From contig CALSLT010000007.1 of NCBI GenBank assembly GCA_943787265.1, positions 186,001 through 250,000 of the forward strand: a stretch of DNA of 64,000 nucleotides, written 5' to 3'. The position numbers and the translations under genes were made by a program. The notes under the pieces are model-generated. The model did no database searches. It was not told the origin of the DNA and worked only from the letters and a program-made list of their open reading frames with translations. Below are positions 28,209 through 37,798 of the stretch, piece after piece. Numbering within the stretch: the stretch's first letter is position 1; the number at the start of each line of letters is the position of its first letter. Origin of the DNA: an uncultured Planctomycetaceae bacterium. Its GTDB lineage: Bacteria > Planctomycetota > Planctomycetia > Planctomycetales > Planctomycetaceae.

Positions 28209-29378
28209 TCAGCTTAAGCCGTCGAGCAAGCTGTGTGTTGCTTCAACTTCTGCGGTGAGCCCATCAACGAGCGATGTTTGCTGGCCGTCTGGCAGGACTT
28301 CCCAAGTGTAGGTTTCAACTTCCAAATGAGGCGCGTAGTTCAGGTCGCGAACCGCGGCCAGTGCTTTTTTCAGATCGCCGCGAGTCGTCTGCAACGGGCC
28401 GAGTGATTCAGCATTAACTGGCACATGAAAGTGAACTCGCCACTCCTCAGCCGCTGCAAATGAATCGGGTGGTGACAAAGCTGTGTCTTCGGTCAGATCG
28501 ACTTGCCTGTGAATAGTGCCGTCGGCAGTTCGGCCCATTGTCTGGTGGAGATATCGAGGTTCGACATATCTCGCGAGAGCCTGTCTGGCGTCTTCACTGT
28601 CGCCGGGATTTTCGACACGAATCGCGCAGGTGATGTGGACTTTGTTAATGCGAATCTGCTCGTCGACAAGCTGTTTGATTGAGTCGGCGACGTCTTCGAA
28701 TTCCACGGCCTGATGGCAGACGTCGTAGCAAACTCCGAGGTACTCGTTCACAACGTCGAGCGATCCCGCATCGGCGGCCAGTTCTCGCAACCGGCGGAAG
28801 AACTGAAGCGTTTCAGTCGTGGTCTCGATGATGCAGAATGGTTCCGGTTCGATGGCCAGCCTGATTTTTCGCCCGGTTTCTTCTTCGAGCTGCTTGAGCG
28901 ACTTAGCAAGCGCAATCAAACGCCCAGCGCATTCGTCGGCAAACGATTCCGGATAGTCAAACGGCTTAAAGCCCAGCGGAACGGTTGAGAGGCTGCCTTC
29001 AGTGCCATCGTCAGGCATCAGCTTTGCCAGTATCCGAGCGCTGTCCAACGTGTAGTCGCTGCGGTCGTCGCGGGACCAATCCGGCAAATACACGTTTTCT
29101 TTGACACGGGCATCATGAAAATTGCCGAATGGAAAAGTGTTAAGCGTGTAGCACGTCAGGCCGGCCTCGTTCAGCCATCCGGAAAAACGGTCCAGGTTGC
29201 CTGGTGCATCGAGAAGTTCTGTCGCGACCGGTCGGGCAAGCCAGAGTCCGGCAGCAAGCTCGCCCACTCGGCCGCGAACAGCAACGGTATTATCACGCAG
29301 TCCGGCTTCGACCTCGCCGACGGTCAAGCCAGGATGGACGTTGGTGCAATAACTGAGAGGGAGTGTGCTTAGCGTCAT
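28209..29378 (-). CDS. EboE-like metabolite traffic protein (xylose isomerase-like TIM barrel)
   Basis: 389 residues. It starts LSYCTNVHPGLTVGEVEAGL, matching the EboE start pattern, and contains AIEPEPFCIIET, GVCYDVCHQAVEF and HFHVPVNAE, which carry metal-type acidic and His residues. EboE belongs to the eustigmatophyte/bacterial ebo cluster, thought to move a metabolite precursor across the membrane. The other ebo genes are not adjacent, so this may be a solitary copy. The catalytic role is unproven. Confidence 0.75.
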   Translation of the reverse strand: MTLSTLPLSYCTNVHPGLTVGEVEAGLRDNTVAVRGRVGELAAGLWLARPVATELLDAPGNLDRFSGWLNEAGLTCYTLNTFPFGNFHDARVKENVYLPDWSRDDRSDYTLDSARILAKLMPDDGTEGSLSTVPLGFKPFDYPESFADECAGRLIALAKSLKQLEEETGRKIRLAIEPEPFCIIETTTETLQFFRRLRELAADAGSLDVVNEYLGVCYDVCHQAVEFEDVADSIKQLVDEQIRINKVHITCAIRVENPGDSEDARQALARYVEPRYLHQTMGRTADGTIHRQVDLTEDTALSPPDSFAAAEEWRVHFHVPVNAESLGPLQTTRGDLKKALAAVRDLNYAPHLEVETYTWEVLPDGQQTSLVDGLTAEVEATHSLLDGLS

Positions 29379-29895
29379 CGTCCGTTTATTCCTGAGCTAA
29401 TGGTGGCATCATTGCGGCTTTGGCGAGCCCATCGACACATGAAAAATCTAATCGGAAGAATACTGGGCATCGAATCGGACGCCGACTCAACATCGTAGAA
29501 TTCCTGCAGCGTACGCCAATGCCTGCGATGCAACTCGGCTTTCATGAGCCGCACAATCGCCAAAGTCGGCGTCGTTTGCTGTTACGCCAGCCTGTCTGAC
29601 CGGCAGCATTCAGATGGCTGTTCCGGTTGTAACGATCGTGCGACGATTTCGGCCAGAAACGGCGAGCACGCGGCAGCGTTGTCCGCATGGTGTCCAGTCG
29701 GGAAGACGGACATTCCGATAGTTGAAGACAAGCGCGGTTGCCCGGCCCAACGGTGGAACGCAGGCAACTCTCGTTTGGAATTGGAAATGTCGGCTGGGTG
29801 GAATCGTTGCAACTCTCCACCACCAACCACTAAAGCTTGAACGTGTCCGTCATCAATTGACGCGGTACTGCTGGACGGAAAAGGATTGCGCAACC
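29379..29895. other. Divergent intergenic region of about 500 nt
   Basis: It separates the EboE-like gene (minus) from the secreted protein gene (plus). Short open frames exist on both strands but have no ribosome site or protein-like composition. AAGGA at 29881-29885 belongs to the gene at 29896. No repeat or RNA gene was seen. Confidence 0.45.
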
Positions 29896-30528
29896 ATGAA
29901 GTCACATGACCTCTGGAAGTCTGCACTAATCGTACTGGGAGCAGTCGGTACCGTCGTTCCAACCTCGGTCGTGAGTGCCGCAGATCGTTCAGGTTCACCA
30001 ACCGTCTCGACTTCGACAGCCAACCACTCGCCTTCAACCGCAAGTAAGCGGGCAGCCGTGAAAATCGCGGATGTGTCGCTCGGAAAGAAGGGCGAACTCA
30101 CCGGAGTTGTTGTCAACGAGCAAGGAAAAGCGGTTACTCGCAGTACAGTGGTCATCAAGCGTGGCCGCAAAGCTGTGGCAAAGACAACGACGAACGATGC
30201 CGGGCAGTTCAGAGTTGAGGGACTTCGCGGAGGCGTCTATCAGATCGTTCATGCCGAGGGCGTTTCGGTCTTCCGCGTTTGGGTCAATGGGACTGCCCCA
30301 AAGAGTGCCAAAACCAACGCGTTGATTGTTGTTGGAAGACGAATGGTTCGTGGCCAGAGCGAAGTTGGGCCACTTGACTTCATGCAGCCAGGCACTTTGG
30401 CCGCAACCGCCGCTGGTATTACGGGAGTGACTCTGGGAGTCATCGGGATCAGCGAAGCCAACGAAGCCAATGACGAAGCTGACGCTGCCAACGCCAAGTT
30501 GGACGCACTGCTTGCAACTCTGAACTGA
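29896..30528 (+). CDS. Secreted protein with carboxypeptidase-regulatory-like domain
   Basis: 210 residues. A signal peptide ends near VVSAADR. Next comes a Ser/Thr-rich linker, then a Cna-B/carboxypeptidase regulatory-like beta domain (about 55-115, GVVVNEQGKAVTRSTVVIKR and ETP-type FRVEGLRGGVYQIVHA). A hydrophobic segment (about 155-180) and an Asn/Glu/Ala-rich tail end the chain. ATG 29896 is chosen for its AAGGA site and clean signal. It is probably exported and partly membrane-linked; its function is unknown. Confidence 0.65.
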   Translation: MKSHDLWKSALIVLGAVGTVVPTSVVSAADRSGSPTVSTSTANHSPSTASKRAAVKIADVSLGKKGELTGVVVNEQGKAVTRSTVVIKRGRKAVAKTTTNDAGQFRVEGLRGGVYQIVHAEGVSVFRVWVNGTAPKSAKTNALIVVGRRMVRGQSEVGPLDFMQPGTLAATAAGITGVTLGVIGISEANEANDEADAANAKLDALLATLN

Positions 30529-30575
30529 GAGCTTGAGGCATCGAGCGACTCATTCGCATATTTTGATCGATCAAC

Positions 30576-30614
30576 AGCCCCGACGTGGTTTTTCACGGCG
30601 GGGCTTTCTGTTTT
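30576..30614 (+). terminator. Rho-independent terminator
   Basis: AGCCCCGACGTG (from 30576) pairs with CACGGCGGGGCT (ending 30605) with one bulge, around a TTTTT-containing loop, and is followed by a T-rich run. It ends the secreted protein gene at 30528. Confidence 0.75.
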
Positions 30615-30916
30615 CCGCAAGGTTGAGCGATCCTGGTCAGAATTCATCAACTAGACGTTTCTCGATTTGGCTGGATCGGCTATGAGGATTTCTGACTGTT
30701 GATCATGTTTCGGAAACCCGCTTGGCTGGCGATTCGGTCGAATCAGAGCCTGCTTATGGTCGATACAGAACCACGGGGACGTAGAAGTGTCTGGGATGGG
30801 ACTTCTGCCGAGTGACCACTCACGTGAGAAATGAGTGGTGAACAGTCAATCAAGTCACTGCTCTGTCAGCAGCGGCATGGAATGCCACTCTTGCAGCGGA
30901 ATGAGGGAAATAGACG
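30615..30916. other. Intergenic region before the DUF1571 gene
   Basis: It holds the promoter of the DUF1571 gene. A hairpin with CCACTCA and TGAGTGG arms lies at about 30817-30839, just upstream of the gene. No other structure was recognised. Confidence 0.45.
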
Positions 30917-31750
30917 ATGACATCTTTCAACAAACAAGCGGCTGGTCTAAATCGACGAGAAGCCATTGGTCGCCTGTTGGCCGGTGGAGCGATGGCTATC
31001 GCGCTGCCAAGTGGTCTGCTGGTCGCAGAAGACGAAAGAATCGCCACCGCTGTCCGAATTGGCGGCACTTCACACCCTCTGGCTCCGGGATTGCGACTGG
31101 CTGTTGAAAGCCGACGTGCCCTGGACAGTGTGAAAGACTACTCCGCTTCGTTCTTCAAAGAGGAAATGGTCGGCAAGAAGCGAGTCAAACATCAGCTCTC
31201 GCTGAAGGTTCGCGAGACTCCTTTCAGTGCGTACCTTCGCTACGAAAACCCACACAAAGGCCGCGAAGCGATTTTTGTCTCTGGGAAAAACGCCGACAAG
31301 ATGTTGGCTCACGGAACAGGCATCGAAGCCATCGTCGGGACCTTGGAGCTGGATCCGAGCGGCGATCGGGCACTCGAAGAAAGCCGTTACCCGATTACGA
31401 ACATCGGCATGCGGAACCTGCTCGAACTGACGATCGCTCAGTGGAATTCAGAACTGAACGTCCCAGGCGTCAAAGTTCGGTACTTCCCAAATGCCAAAGT
31501 AGGCAACGTCGAATGCCGAGTCTTCGAGAGCTCGTACGACAAGAAACACAAGGGCGTGAAGTTTCACATGACTCGGATGTACGTCGACAAAAAAACGGCC
31601 TTCCCTGTCCGAGTCGAACAGTTCGACTTCCCGGCCAGTGCCGGTGGTAAAGCACCGATTCTTGAGCAGTACACGTATCTCAACGTCAAACCAAACGGTG
31701 GCCTGAAAGACATCGACTTTGACGTCAAGAACCCTGGCTACGATTTCTAA
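30917..31750 (+). CDS. DUF1571 domain protein, exported
   Basis: 277 residues. A twin-arginine-like signal (LNRREAIGRLLAGG) precedes a DUF1571 beta-rich core, recognisable from DYSASFFKEEMVGKKRV, YLRYENPHKGREAIFV and FPVRVEQFDFP. The family is widespread in planctomycetes and resembles outer membrane lipoprotein-sorting folds, so lipid or lipoprotein binding is possible. A strong terminator follows at 31820. Confidence 0.85.
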   Translation: MTSFNKQAAGLNRREAIGRLLAGGAMAIALPSGLLVAEDERIATAVRIGGTSHPLAPGLRLAVESRRALDSVKDYSASFFKEEMVGKKRVKHQLSLKVRETPFSAYLRYENPHKGREAIFVSGKNADKMLAHGTGIEAIVGTLELDPSGDRALEESRYPITNIGMRNLLELTIAQWNSELNVPGVKVRYFPNAKVGNVECRVFESSYDKKHKGVKFHMTRMYVDKKTAFPVRVEQFDFPASAGGKAPILEQYTYLNVKPNGGLKDIDFDVKNPGYDF

Positions 31751-31819
31751 GCAGCCTTGAACGACCGGCGACGCCACTCTTGATGGTGGATAAACTTCGG
31801 TCGATAGGTAGAAGCAGAA

Positions 31820-31859
31820 AGCCGCGTCGTATCTCAATTGGTACGACGCGGCTTTTTTT
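31820..31859 (+). terminator. Strong Rho-independent terminator
   Basis: AGCCGCGTCGTA (31820-31831) pairs perfectly with TACGACGCGGCT (31842-31853 region) around a 10-nt loop, followed by seven T residues. It ends the DUF1571 transcript. Confidence 0.92.
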
Positions 31860-32177
31860 CGTATCCGAAGATATCGACCACGAGCTTGCGACAACACGTG
31901 CGTCGCCCACGTTCGTTCCCGTTTGCACGCATCATGGACAGTCATGCTCGGCTGCGTGGCACACTGGCGACAAGTCACACGTCGAACGCAGTCGAGTCTG
32001 TCGGCGACGATGCATCGGATTGCGCTCGATCTGTTTAATGATCGCGCAGCCCTGCGCGCTCATACGACATCTACACGGCTCAGCGACTCCGAAAGTGCCC
32101 AAGACATCAGCAGGCATCGATACTCAATGGCGAATTCGTGTTAATTGGCGACCTGCCGAGGCTTCTTCACTAATGAC
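31860..32177. promoter_or_regulatory. Upstream region of the nitrate operon with candidate activator site
   Basis: A perfect dyad CGCGCAG-CC-CTGCGCG lies at 32043-32058, about 120 bp upstream of the sigma-54 promoter at 32178. That is a usual distance for an enhancer site of an NtrC-type activator. The same CTGCGCG half occurs upstream of the promoter at 1591. No gene with a ribosome site was found in this stretch. Confidence 0.4.
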
Positions 32178-32193
32178 TGGCACGGCCATTGCT
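32178..32193 (+). promoter_or_regulatory. Sigma-54 -24/-12 promoter of the nitrate operon
   Basis: TGGCACG-GCCA-TTGCT is a perfect match to the sigma-54 consensus, with GG at 32179-32180 and GC at 32191-32192, 10 nt apart. Transcription would start near 32204, leaving a leader of almost 390 nt before the transporter gene at 32591. This ties nitrate assimilation to nitrogen control by an NtrC-type activator. Confidence 0.8.
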
Positions 32194-32281
32194 TTGGACG
32201 TGAGCAATGAAGAATTCTGGATGTTGTTGGACTCGCTCTCTGAAACGTCCTGGTCCCGGCAATCTGTGTGAAAGGAAACAC

Positions 32282-32410
32282 ATGGTCTGGTCCAATCTTT
32301 TTAAAAGGTCAGTTCACACGGTCGAATCCACGACTGCCTTCCTCAAGCGCGCTCGCAGACGGCAAGACTCAAGCGGGCAATGGCAGAATATGAATCACCA
32401 GCAAGCCTGA
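32282..32410 (+). CDS. Possible small basic leader protein of the nitrate operon
   Basis: A 42-residue frame (MVWSNLFKRSVHTVESTTAF at its start) follows an excellent ribosome site, AAAGGA at 32271-32276, 5 nt before the ATG. Its middle is strongly basic (LKRARRRQ) and its end is Gln/Asn-rich. It lies wholly inside the transcript predicted from the sigma-54 promoter at 32178. It may be a regulatory or accessory protein, or its translation may control the leader. No family is recognised. Confidence 0.4.
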   Translation: MVWSNLFKRSVHTVESTTAFLKRARRRQDSSGQWQNMNHQQA

Positions 32411-32590
32411 TCCTGTCAGTAGCTGAAGCAGCGCTCGATCGATTCTGAAAGTAACTCACCTGGCGTCATCTGCCCCGCTGAGTTTTCAGAAACGACCATT
32501 CACAGATTACGGGACCGGTGCGCGCTCATCAGCCTTGCCTCTCAGATTCCCTCGACACCAAGCAGAAGTAGACACGCGAAAGCACGGAAA

Positions 32591-33961
32591 ATGGAACTCA
32601 GAAACAAAGCAACTCGGATTTCTCTTCTCGACTTCAAGTCACCTCAAATGCGAGCGTTCCACATGACGTGGTTCGCCTTCTTTCTGTGCTTCTTTGCATG
32701 GTTTGGCATCGCCCCACTGATGAAAGTCGTGCGGGAAGAAATGTCACTTACGAAGGAGCAAATCGGCTGGTGCATTATTGGCTCGGTATCAATCACCGTG
32801 ATCGCTCGCCTGTTCATCGGCTGGCTGTGTGATCGGATCGGCCCTCGATACGCCTACACCGGGTTATTGCTGCTTGGGTCACTCCCGGTCATGGGGATCA
32901 GCTTTGCTCACAACTTTGAAACGTTCCTGCTGTTTCGAGTGCTCATCGGAGTGATCGGCGCATCCTTCGTCATCACGCAGTACCACACGTCGGTGATGTT
33001 CGCTCCAAACTGCGTCGGGACGGCCAACGCGACAACGGCTGGCTGGGGAAATCTCGGCGGCGGCGTCACTCAGATGGTCATGCCAGTGGTGTTTGCGTTC
33101 TTCGTCGGGATTGTCGGATTCAGCGAAACAGTCGGTTGGAGAGCCTCGATGATGGCTGCGGGAGTCGCCTGTGCGGCCATGGGAATTGCTTACTTTTTCT
33201 TCACGCAAGACGCACCGGACGGAAACTTTCGGGATCTTCGCGAAGCAGGGAAGATGCCACCGAAGCAACAGGTCAAAGGCTCTTTTCTTGCCGCGAGTAA
33301 AGACTCCCGAGTGTGGGCTCTGTTCGTGATCTACGGAGCTTGCTTCGGAATCGAGCTGACGATTAACAACGTTGCCGCTCTCTACTTCCTGGACTATTTC
33401 GATTACTTCGCCTCGATGGACCCCATGAAGGCAGTCTCCACGGCGGGTCTCATCGCTGGTCTGTTCGGACTGATGAATATTTTTGCTCGGTCGCTGGGGG
33501 GTCTGATGGGTGACCGATTCGGTGAGAAGTGGGGACTGAAAGGCCGAGTCCGTTGGCTGTTCATCGCTCTGTTCTGCGAAGGCCTGGCACTCATGGTCTT
33601 CTCGCAGATGAACGTGTTGACTCTGGCTATCCCAACTCTGGTTGTCTTCAGCCTGTTCACGCAGATGTCTGAAGGAGCGACTTTCTCAGTCGTTCCGTTC
33701 ATCAATCGGAAAGCTCTTGGATCGGTTGCCGGCATTGTCGGAGCGGGTGGAAACGCAGGGGCAGTCGCAGCCGGATTCCTTTTTAAGACCTCGGCAGTCA
33801 CGTGGCCGACCGCTCTGCTGATTCTCGGAGCACTCGTTACCTGCTCGGCCTTTCTGGCATTCACCGTTCGGTTCTCAACCGAAGCTGAAACAGAAGCCCG
33901 CATTCACACCGAGGAAGCAACGGCTCGCCGACGTGGCGAACTGCTCGGAGCTGCTACATAA
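32591..33961 (+). CDS. narK: NarK-type nitrate/nitrite transporter (MFS)
   Basis: 456 residues, about 12 membrane spans. The MFS loop RLFIGWLCDRIGPR and the nitrate signature stretch NATTAGWGNLGGGVTQ in span 5 are both present, and a second signature-like GIVGAGGNAGAVAAGF lies in span 11. It brings nitrate in or exchanges nitrate for nitrite. It is the first long gene of the nitrate operon, 54 nt before the nitrite reductase gene. NasA could equally be used as its name. Confidence 0.93.
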   Translation: MELRNKATRISLLDFKSPQMRAFHMTWFAFFLCFFAWFGIAPLMKVVREEMSLTKEQIGWCIIGSVSITVIARLFIGWLCDRIGPRYAYTGLLLLGSLPVMGISFAHNFETFLLFRVLIGVIGASFVITQYHTSVMFAPNCVGTANATTAGWGNLGGGVTQMVMPVVFAFFVGIVGFSETVGWRASMMAAGVACAAMGIAYFFFTQDAPDGNFRDLREAGKMPPKQQVKGSFLAASKDSRVWALFVIYGACFGIELTINNVAALYFLDYFDYFASMDPMKAVSTAGLIAGLFGLMNIFARSLGGLMGDRFGEKWGLKGRVRWLFIALFCEGLALMVFSQMNVLTLAIPTLVVFSLFTQMSEGATFSVVPFINRKALGSVAGIVGAGGNAGAVAAGFLFKTSAVTWPTALLILGALVTCSAFLAFTVRFSTEAETEARIHTEEATARRRGELLGAAT

Positions 33962-34015
33962 ACGCGACCCTGTCGGATCACGCAAAAAGGCTCCGGCGCT
34001 CACAGGATAACGGTC

Positions 34016-37000
34016 ATGATTTCTCCCGCTGATGAAGTTTCAGAAACCTCTGTCGAGACTACTCCGCCCGAAGATTGCAAGACGATCGTCGTCATCGGCA
34101 ACGGTATGGTCGGGCTCCGTTTCTGCGAAAAACTTGTCGAGTTCGACACGGCAAAGGAGTACCGCATCGTCACGTTCTGCGAAGAGCCGCGAGCGGCCTA
34201 TGACCGGGTCGGCTTAACATCGTTCTTCGCACACCGTGACGCTCAAAAGCTGATGCTCGCCCGGATGGAGTGGTACAAGCAGAACGGCGTCGAGCTTCAT
34301 CTGGGAGATCGAGCGTCGGAAATCAATCGCGAAGACAAAGTCGTTCGATCAACGAAGGGCGTCGAAATTGCTTACGACTCGGTTGTGATCGCGACGGGGT
34401 CTTACCCGTTCGTCCCGCCGGTTCCGGGAGTCGATAAAAAAGGCGTCTTCGTTTACCGCACGATCGAAGATCTTGAACACATCATCGAATACTCGAAAAA
34501 GTCGAAGCGTTGTGCCGTCATCGGCGGCGGATTGCTGGGTCTCGAAGCGGCAAAAGCAGCGTTGGACCTGGGACTTGAAACAAGCGTCATCGAGTACAAC
34601 GGCCGCCTGATGCCGCGTCAGGTCGACGATGCAGGTTCGCGAATCCTGGTCAACAAAATCGAAGAACTCGGCGTCAACGTTCTCTTGAACAGGGGAACCA
34701 AAGAAATCACCGGCAATGGCCACGTCGAGCAGATGACGTTTAACGATGATTCAACGCTCGACGTCGACATGATTATCGTCTCGGCCGGGATCCGACCCCG
34801 CGACGATGTGGCTCGTGAGTGCAACTTGGAAGTCGGCGACCGAGGCGGTATTCAGGTCAACGATCATCTTCAAACGTCCGACCCAAACATCTACGCGATC
34901 GGCGAGTGCGCGCTGCACGGAGGCATGGTCTACGGATTGGTCGCTCCGGGTTACGACATGGCCGAGGCCGTTGCTGCGAATTTGACCGGCGGAGACCGGA
35001 CCTTCAACGGCACAGATCTGTCGACAAAACTCAAACTGATGGGCGTCGACGTTGCCAGTTTCGGCGATTACGAATCCGGACCCGATAAAGCCGTCCCACT
35101 GTCTTTCGAAGAGCCTTTCTCTGGCGTTTACAAGAAGCTGCTTTTCAGTCTCGACGGGAAGCGTCTGCTCGGAGGCATCCTTGTGGGCGACGCCGCTGAG
35201 TACGGCACACTGCTCATGATGAGCAAAACGGATCAAGACCTGCCGTGCGCCCCGCACGAGTTGATCGTTGGCTCCAGCGGCGGAGCACCGCTCGGCAACA
35301 TTGACGGGATGCCCGATGAAGCGCAGATCTGCTCGTGCAACAACGTCACCAAAGGCGACATCTGCAAAGCAATCTGTGACCAGGAACTGGACTCCGTCGG
35401 TGCCGTCAAGATGTGCACGAAAGCCGGTGGTGGCTGCGGAGGCTGCATGCCGCTCGTCACTGACCTGTTCAATTCCGAAATGGCGAAGGCTGGCAAGGAA
35501 GTCACCAACCACCTTTGCGAACATTTTCAGTATTCACGTTCCGAACTGTTTGCCATCGTGAACGTGAAGAAGCTCGAAACTTTCGCTCAGGTGATGGCCG
35601 AATGCGGAACCGGCAACGGCTGCGAAATCTGCAAGCCGGCTGTGACATCAATCCTCGCGTCGCTCTGGAATGAAAACATCCTCGAGGACTCTCATCAGAC
35701 ACTGCAGGACACAAACGACCGATTCCTCGCCAATGTGCAGCGAGGCGGTTCGTACTCAGTTGTGCCACGAGTTCCGGCGGGAGAGATCACACCCGAGAAG
35801 CTGGTCGTGATCGGTGAGACGGCAAAAGAATACGGCCTCTACACAAAGATCACCGGCGGGCAGCGGATCGACATGTTCGGTGCCGACGTTCAGGACTTGC
35901 CCGATATCTGGGAACGGCTCATCGATGCGGGTTTTGAAAGCGGGCACGCCTACGGAAAATCTCTGCGGACCGTGAAAAGTTGCGTCGGTTCTACGTGGTG
36001 CCGATACGGAGTGCAGGACTCGGTCGGTTTCGCGATTCGAATCGAGAATCGATACAAGGGAGTCCGCTCGCCCCACAAAATTAAGATGGCGGTTTCCGGG
36101 TGCGTTCGAGAGTGCGCCGAGGCTCAATGCAAAGACGTCGGACTCGTCGCCACGGACAACGGCTACAACCTTTATGTGTGTGGCAACGGCGGCGCAACAC
36201 CGCGTCATGCCGACCTGTTTGCCGCAGACATCGATGAAGAAACGGCCATCAAATACATCGACCGACTGTTGATGTACTACATCTCGACCGCCGACAAGCT
36301 GACTCGCACGAGCGTTTGGCTGGAGAAACTCGAAGGCGGGCTCGATCACTTACGAGATGTCGTCATCGAAGATTCGTTAGGTCTCTGCGACGAGCTGGAA
36401 GCTCAGATGCAGAACCTGATCGACAACTACCAGTGCGAATGGACTCGTGTCGTCAACGACCCGGCTCAACGAGCCCGGTTCCGCCAGTTCGTGAACACCG
36501 AGGAAGAAGAACCAACGATCGAATTCATCGGTCAGCGTGATCAATCGCGGCCGGCCGACTGGAACGACGAACTGACCTCGCTCGAACTCTTCGGCGAGTT
36601 GAAAGAACGCGAAGAGAAACTGTTGAGCGACGACGGCGCGGACCTGATTGAGCAAACTCGCTGGGTCCAGGTTGGCACGGTCGACAACTTCCCACAGGAC
36701 GGCGGCGCAACCATCAAGTACGGCAAGTCTCAGATCGCGGTCTTCAACTTCTCCAGCCGCGGTGAATGGTACTCCTCGCAGAACATGTGCCCGCACAAAA
36801 AAGCGTTTGTCCTGTCACGCGGCATCGTCGGCGACCAATCTGGTACTCCCAAAGTCGCCTGCCCGCTGCACAAGAAAACGTTCTCACTGGAAACCGGCGA
36901 ATCTCTGCAAGGCGAAGATTACGACATCCGAACCTTCCCGGTGAAAGTCGAAGACGGAAACGTCTTTCTGGAACTGCCACCAACGGAAATCCTCGACGAA

Positions 37001-37075
37001 CTGCTCGCCACCGAAATCGGCTGCAGCATGGCCACGTCTTGTGCCAGCCGTTCCTGCGAAACCGTGGGAGTGTGA
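34016..37075 (+). CDS. nirB: Assimilatory nitrite reductase, NirB large subunit fused to Rieske NirD
   Basis: 1019 residues. Order of domains: NAD(P)H/FAD oxidoreductase (about 20-420); BFD-like [2Fe-2S] (CSCNNVTKGDIC, CGGCMP, about 440-490); a second linker module with CGTGNGCEIC; sulfite/nitrite reductase half and siroheme-[4Fe-4S] domains (about 570-830); and a C-terminal Rieske domain (about 880-1005). The siroheme cluster cysteines are in SCVGSTWC near 655 and GCVREC near 695. Rieske ligands are in CPHKKAF and CPLHKKTF. It reduces nitrite to ammonium in the cytoplasm. Bacterial NirB and NirD are usually separate; here they are one chain. The REP-associated transposase unit follows. Confidence 0.96.
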   Translation: MISPADEVSETSVETTPPEDCKTIVVIGNGMVGLRFCEKLVEFDTAKEYRIVTFCEEPRAAYDRVGLTSFFAHRDAQKLMLARMEWYKQNGVELHLGDRASEINREDKVVRSTKGVEIAYDSVVIATGSYPFVPPVPGVDKKGVFVYRTIEDLEHIIEYSKKSKRCAVIGGGLLGLEAAKAALDLGLETSVIEYNGRLMPRQVDDAGSRILVNKIEELGVNVLLNRGTKEITGNGHVEQMTFNDDSTLDVDMIIVSAGIRPRDDVARECNLEVGDRGGIQVNDHLQTSDPNIYAIGECALHGGMVYGLVAPGYDMAEAVAANLTGGDRTFNGTDLSTKLKLMGVDVASFGDYESGPDKAVPLSFEEPFSGVYKKLLFSLDGKRLLGGILVGDAAEYGTLLMMSKTDQDLPCAPHELIVGSSGGAPLGNIDGMPDEAQICSCNNVTKGDICKAICDQELDSVGAVKMCTKAGGGCGGCMPLVTDLFNSEMAKAGKEVTNHLCEHFQYSRSELFAIVNVKKLETFAQVMAECGTGNGCEICKPAVTSILASLWNENILEDSHQTLQDTNDRFLANVQRGGSYSVVPRVPAGEITPEKLVVIGETAKEYGLYTKITGGQRIDMFGADVQDLPDIWERLIDAGFESGHAYGKSLRTVKSCVGSTWCRYGVQDSVGFAIRIENRYKGVRSPHKIKMAVSGCVRECAEAQCKDVGLVATDNGYNLYVCGNGGATPRHADLFAADIDEETAIKYIDRLLMYYISTADKLTRTSVWLEKLEGGLDHLRDVVIEDSLGLCDELEAQMQNLIDNYQCEWTRVVNDPAQRARFRQFVNTEEEEPTIEFIGQRDQSRPADWNDELTSLELFGELKEREEKLLSDDGADLIEQTRWVQVGTVDNFPQDGGATIKYGKSQIAVFNFSSRGEWYSSQNMCPHKKAFVLSRGIVGDQSGTPKVACPLHKKTFSLETGESLQGEDYDIRTFPVKVEDGNVFLELPPTEILDELLATEIGCSMATSCASRSCETVGV

Positions 37076-37150
37076 AATCTCACGAATCATGATCTGCCAC
37101 GAAACGAAATTTCCAGACTCCATTTCAACGACGATTGTGCGTCCAGAACT

Positions 37151-37207
37151 ACCGCGAAGCGGTTGCATCCAACAGCCAGGGGTTGCCGCGCAGCGGCGCA
37201 CCCCTGG
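37151..37207 (+). repeat. Left REP arm of the transposase unit
   Basis: 57 bp; inverted match to 37799-37855 with only a handful of differences. It begins ACCGCGAAGCGGTTGCATCC and ends ACCCCTGG. It can fold into two hairpins. Confidence 0.85.
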
Positions 37208-37269
37208 TAAGCGAATCATCAATCGTTTGTACGCCGAAGGTGTTCCACAATTGCCCCCACGTGGAAAGA

Positions 37270-37716
37270 TCATTCCCACACGTATCGTTCGTCAAACTCG
37301 ACGCCGTACTTTCGAAGCAACCGGCGCAACTCATCCTGAAATTTCTCAGTTCGATGATGCTCCTGCTGGTCCCGTATGTAACCCTTCAAGGCATCGACAT
37401 GGGAAGGGCTTACTGAAAACGCACCGTATCCTTGCTGCCATTGAAACTCGGCTATCTTCGGTTTCAACCACTTCGAAGATTCGCGTTTTAGTTCTCGCAC
37501 CAGATCGGCGATTGACAACGTTTTTGAAAGCTGACAAAGGATGTGGACGTGGTCCTCAACGCCACCGATTTGAATGGAAGGGCAGTCAAGGTTTCGGCAC
37601 GCTCCAGCGAGGTATGCGTGGAGCTCAGCCTGCAATTCACGATCGTGCAGATACGGTTTCCGGAGCTTCGTCGAGAAAACTAAATGCAGGTAAACCTGCG
37701 CGAGAGACTGGCCCAT
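37270..37716 (-). CDS. REP-associated tyrosine transposase (IS200-like Y1 fold)
   Basis: 148 residues. It starts GQSLAQVYLHLVFSTKLRKP, typical of the family, and has the metal-binding HUH-type motif HVHILCQL. A catalytic-type Tyr follows in a helix (GYIRDQQEHH). ATG 37716 is preferred because the upstream extension to 37797 lies in poor coding sequence. Such single-copy domesticated transposases act on REP hairpins, which surround this gene. Confidence 0.88.
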   Translation of the reverse strand: MGQSLAQVYLHLVFSTKLRKPYLHDRELQAELHAYLAGACRNLDCPSIQIGGVEDHVHILCQLSKTLSIADLVRELKRESSKWLKPKIAEFQWQQGYGAFSVSPSHVDALKGYIRDQQEHHRTEKFQDELRRLLRKYGVEFDERYVWE

Positions 37717-37798
37717 CGTTACTCGCTTTATTGAGAAGTGAATCTGTCTGCAATCGATGTGGAACGCTTTCAGCGTTCGCGTCTGACCACTTTCCACC

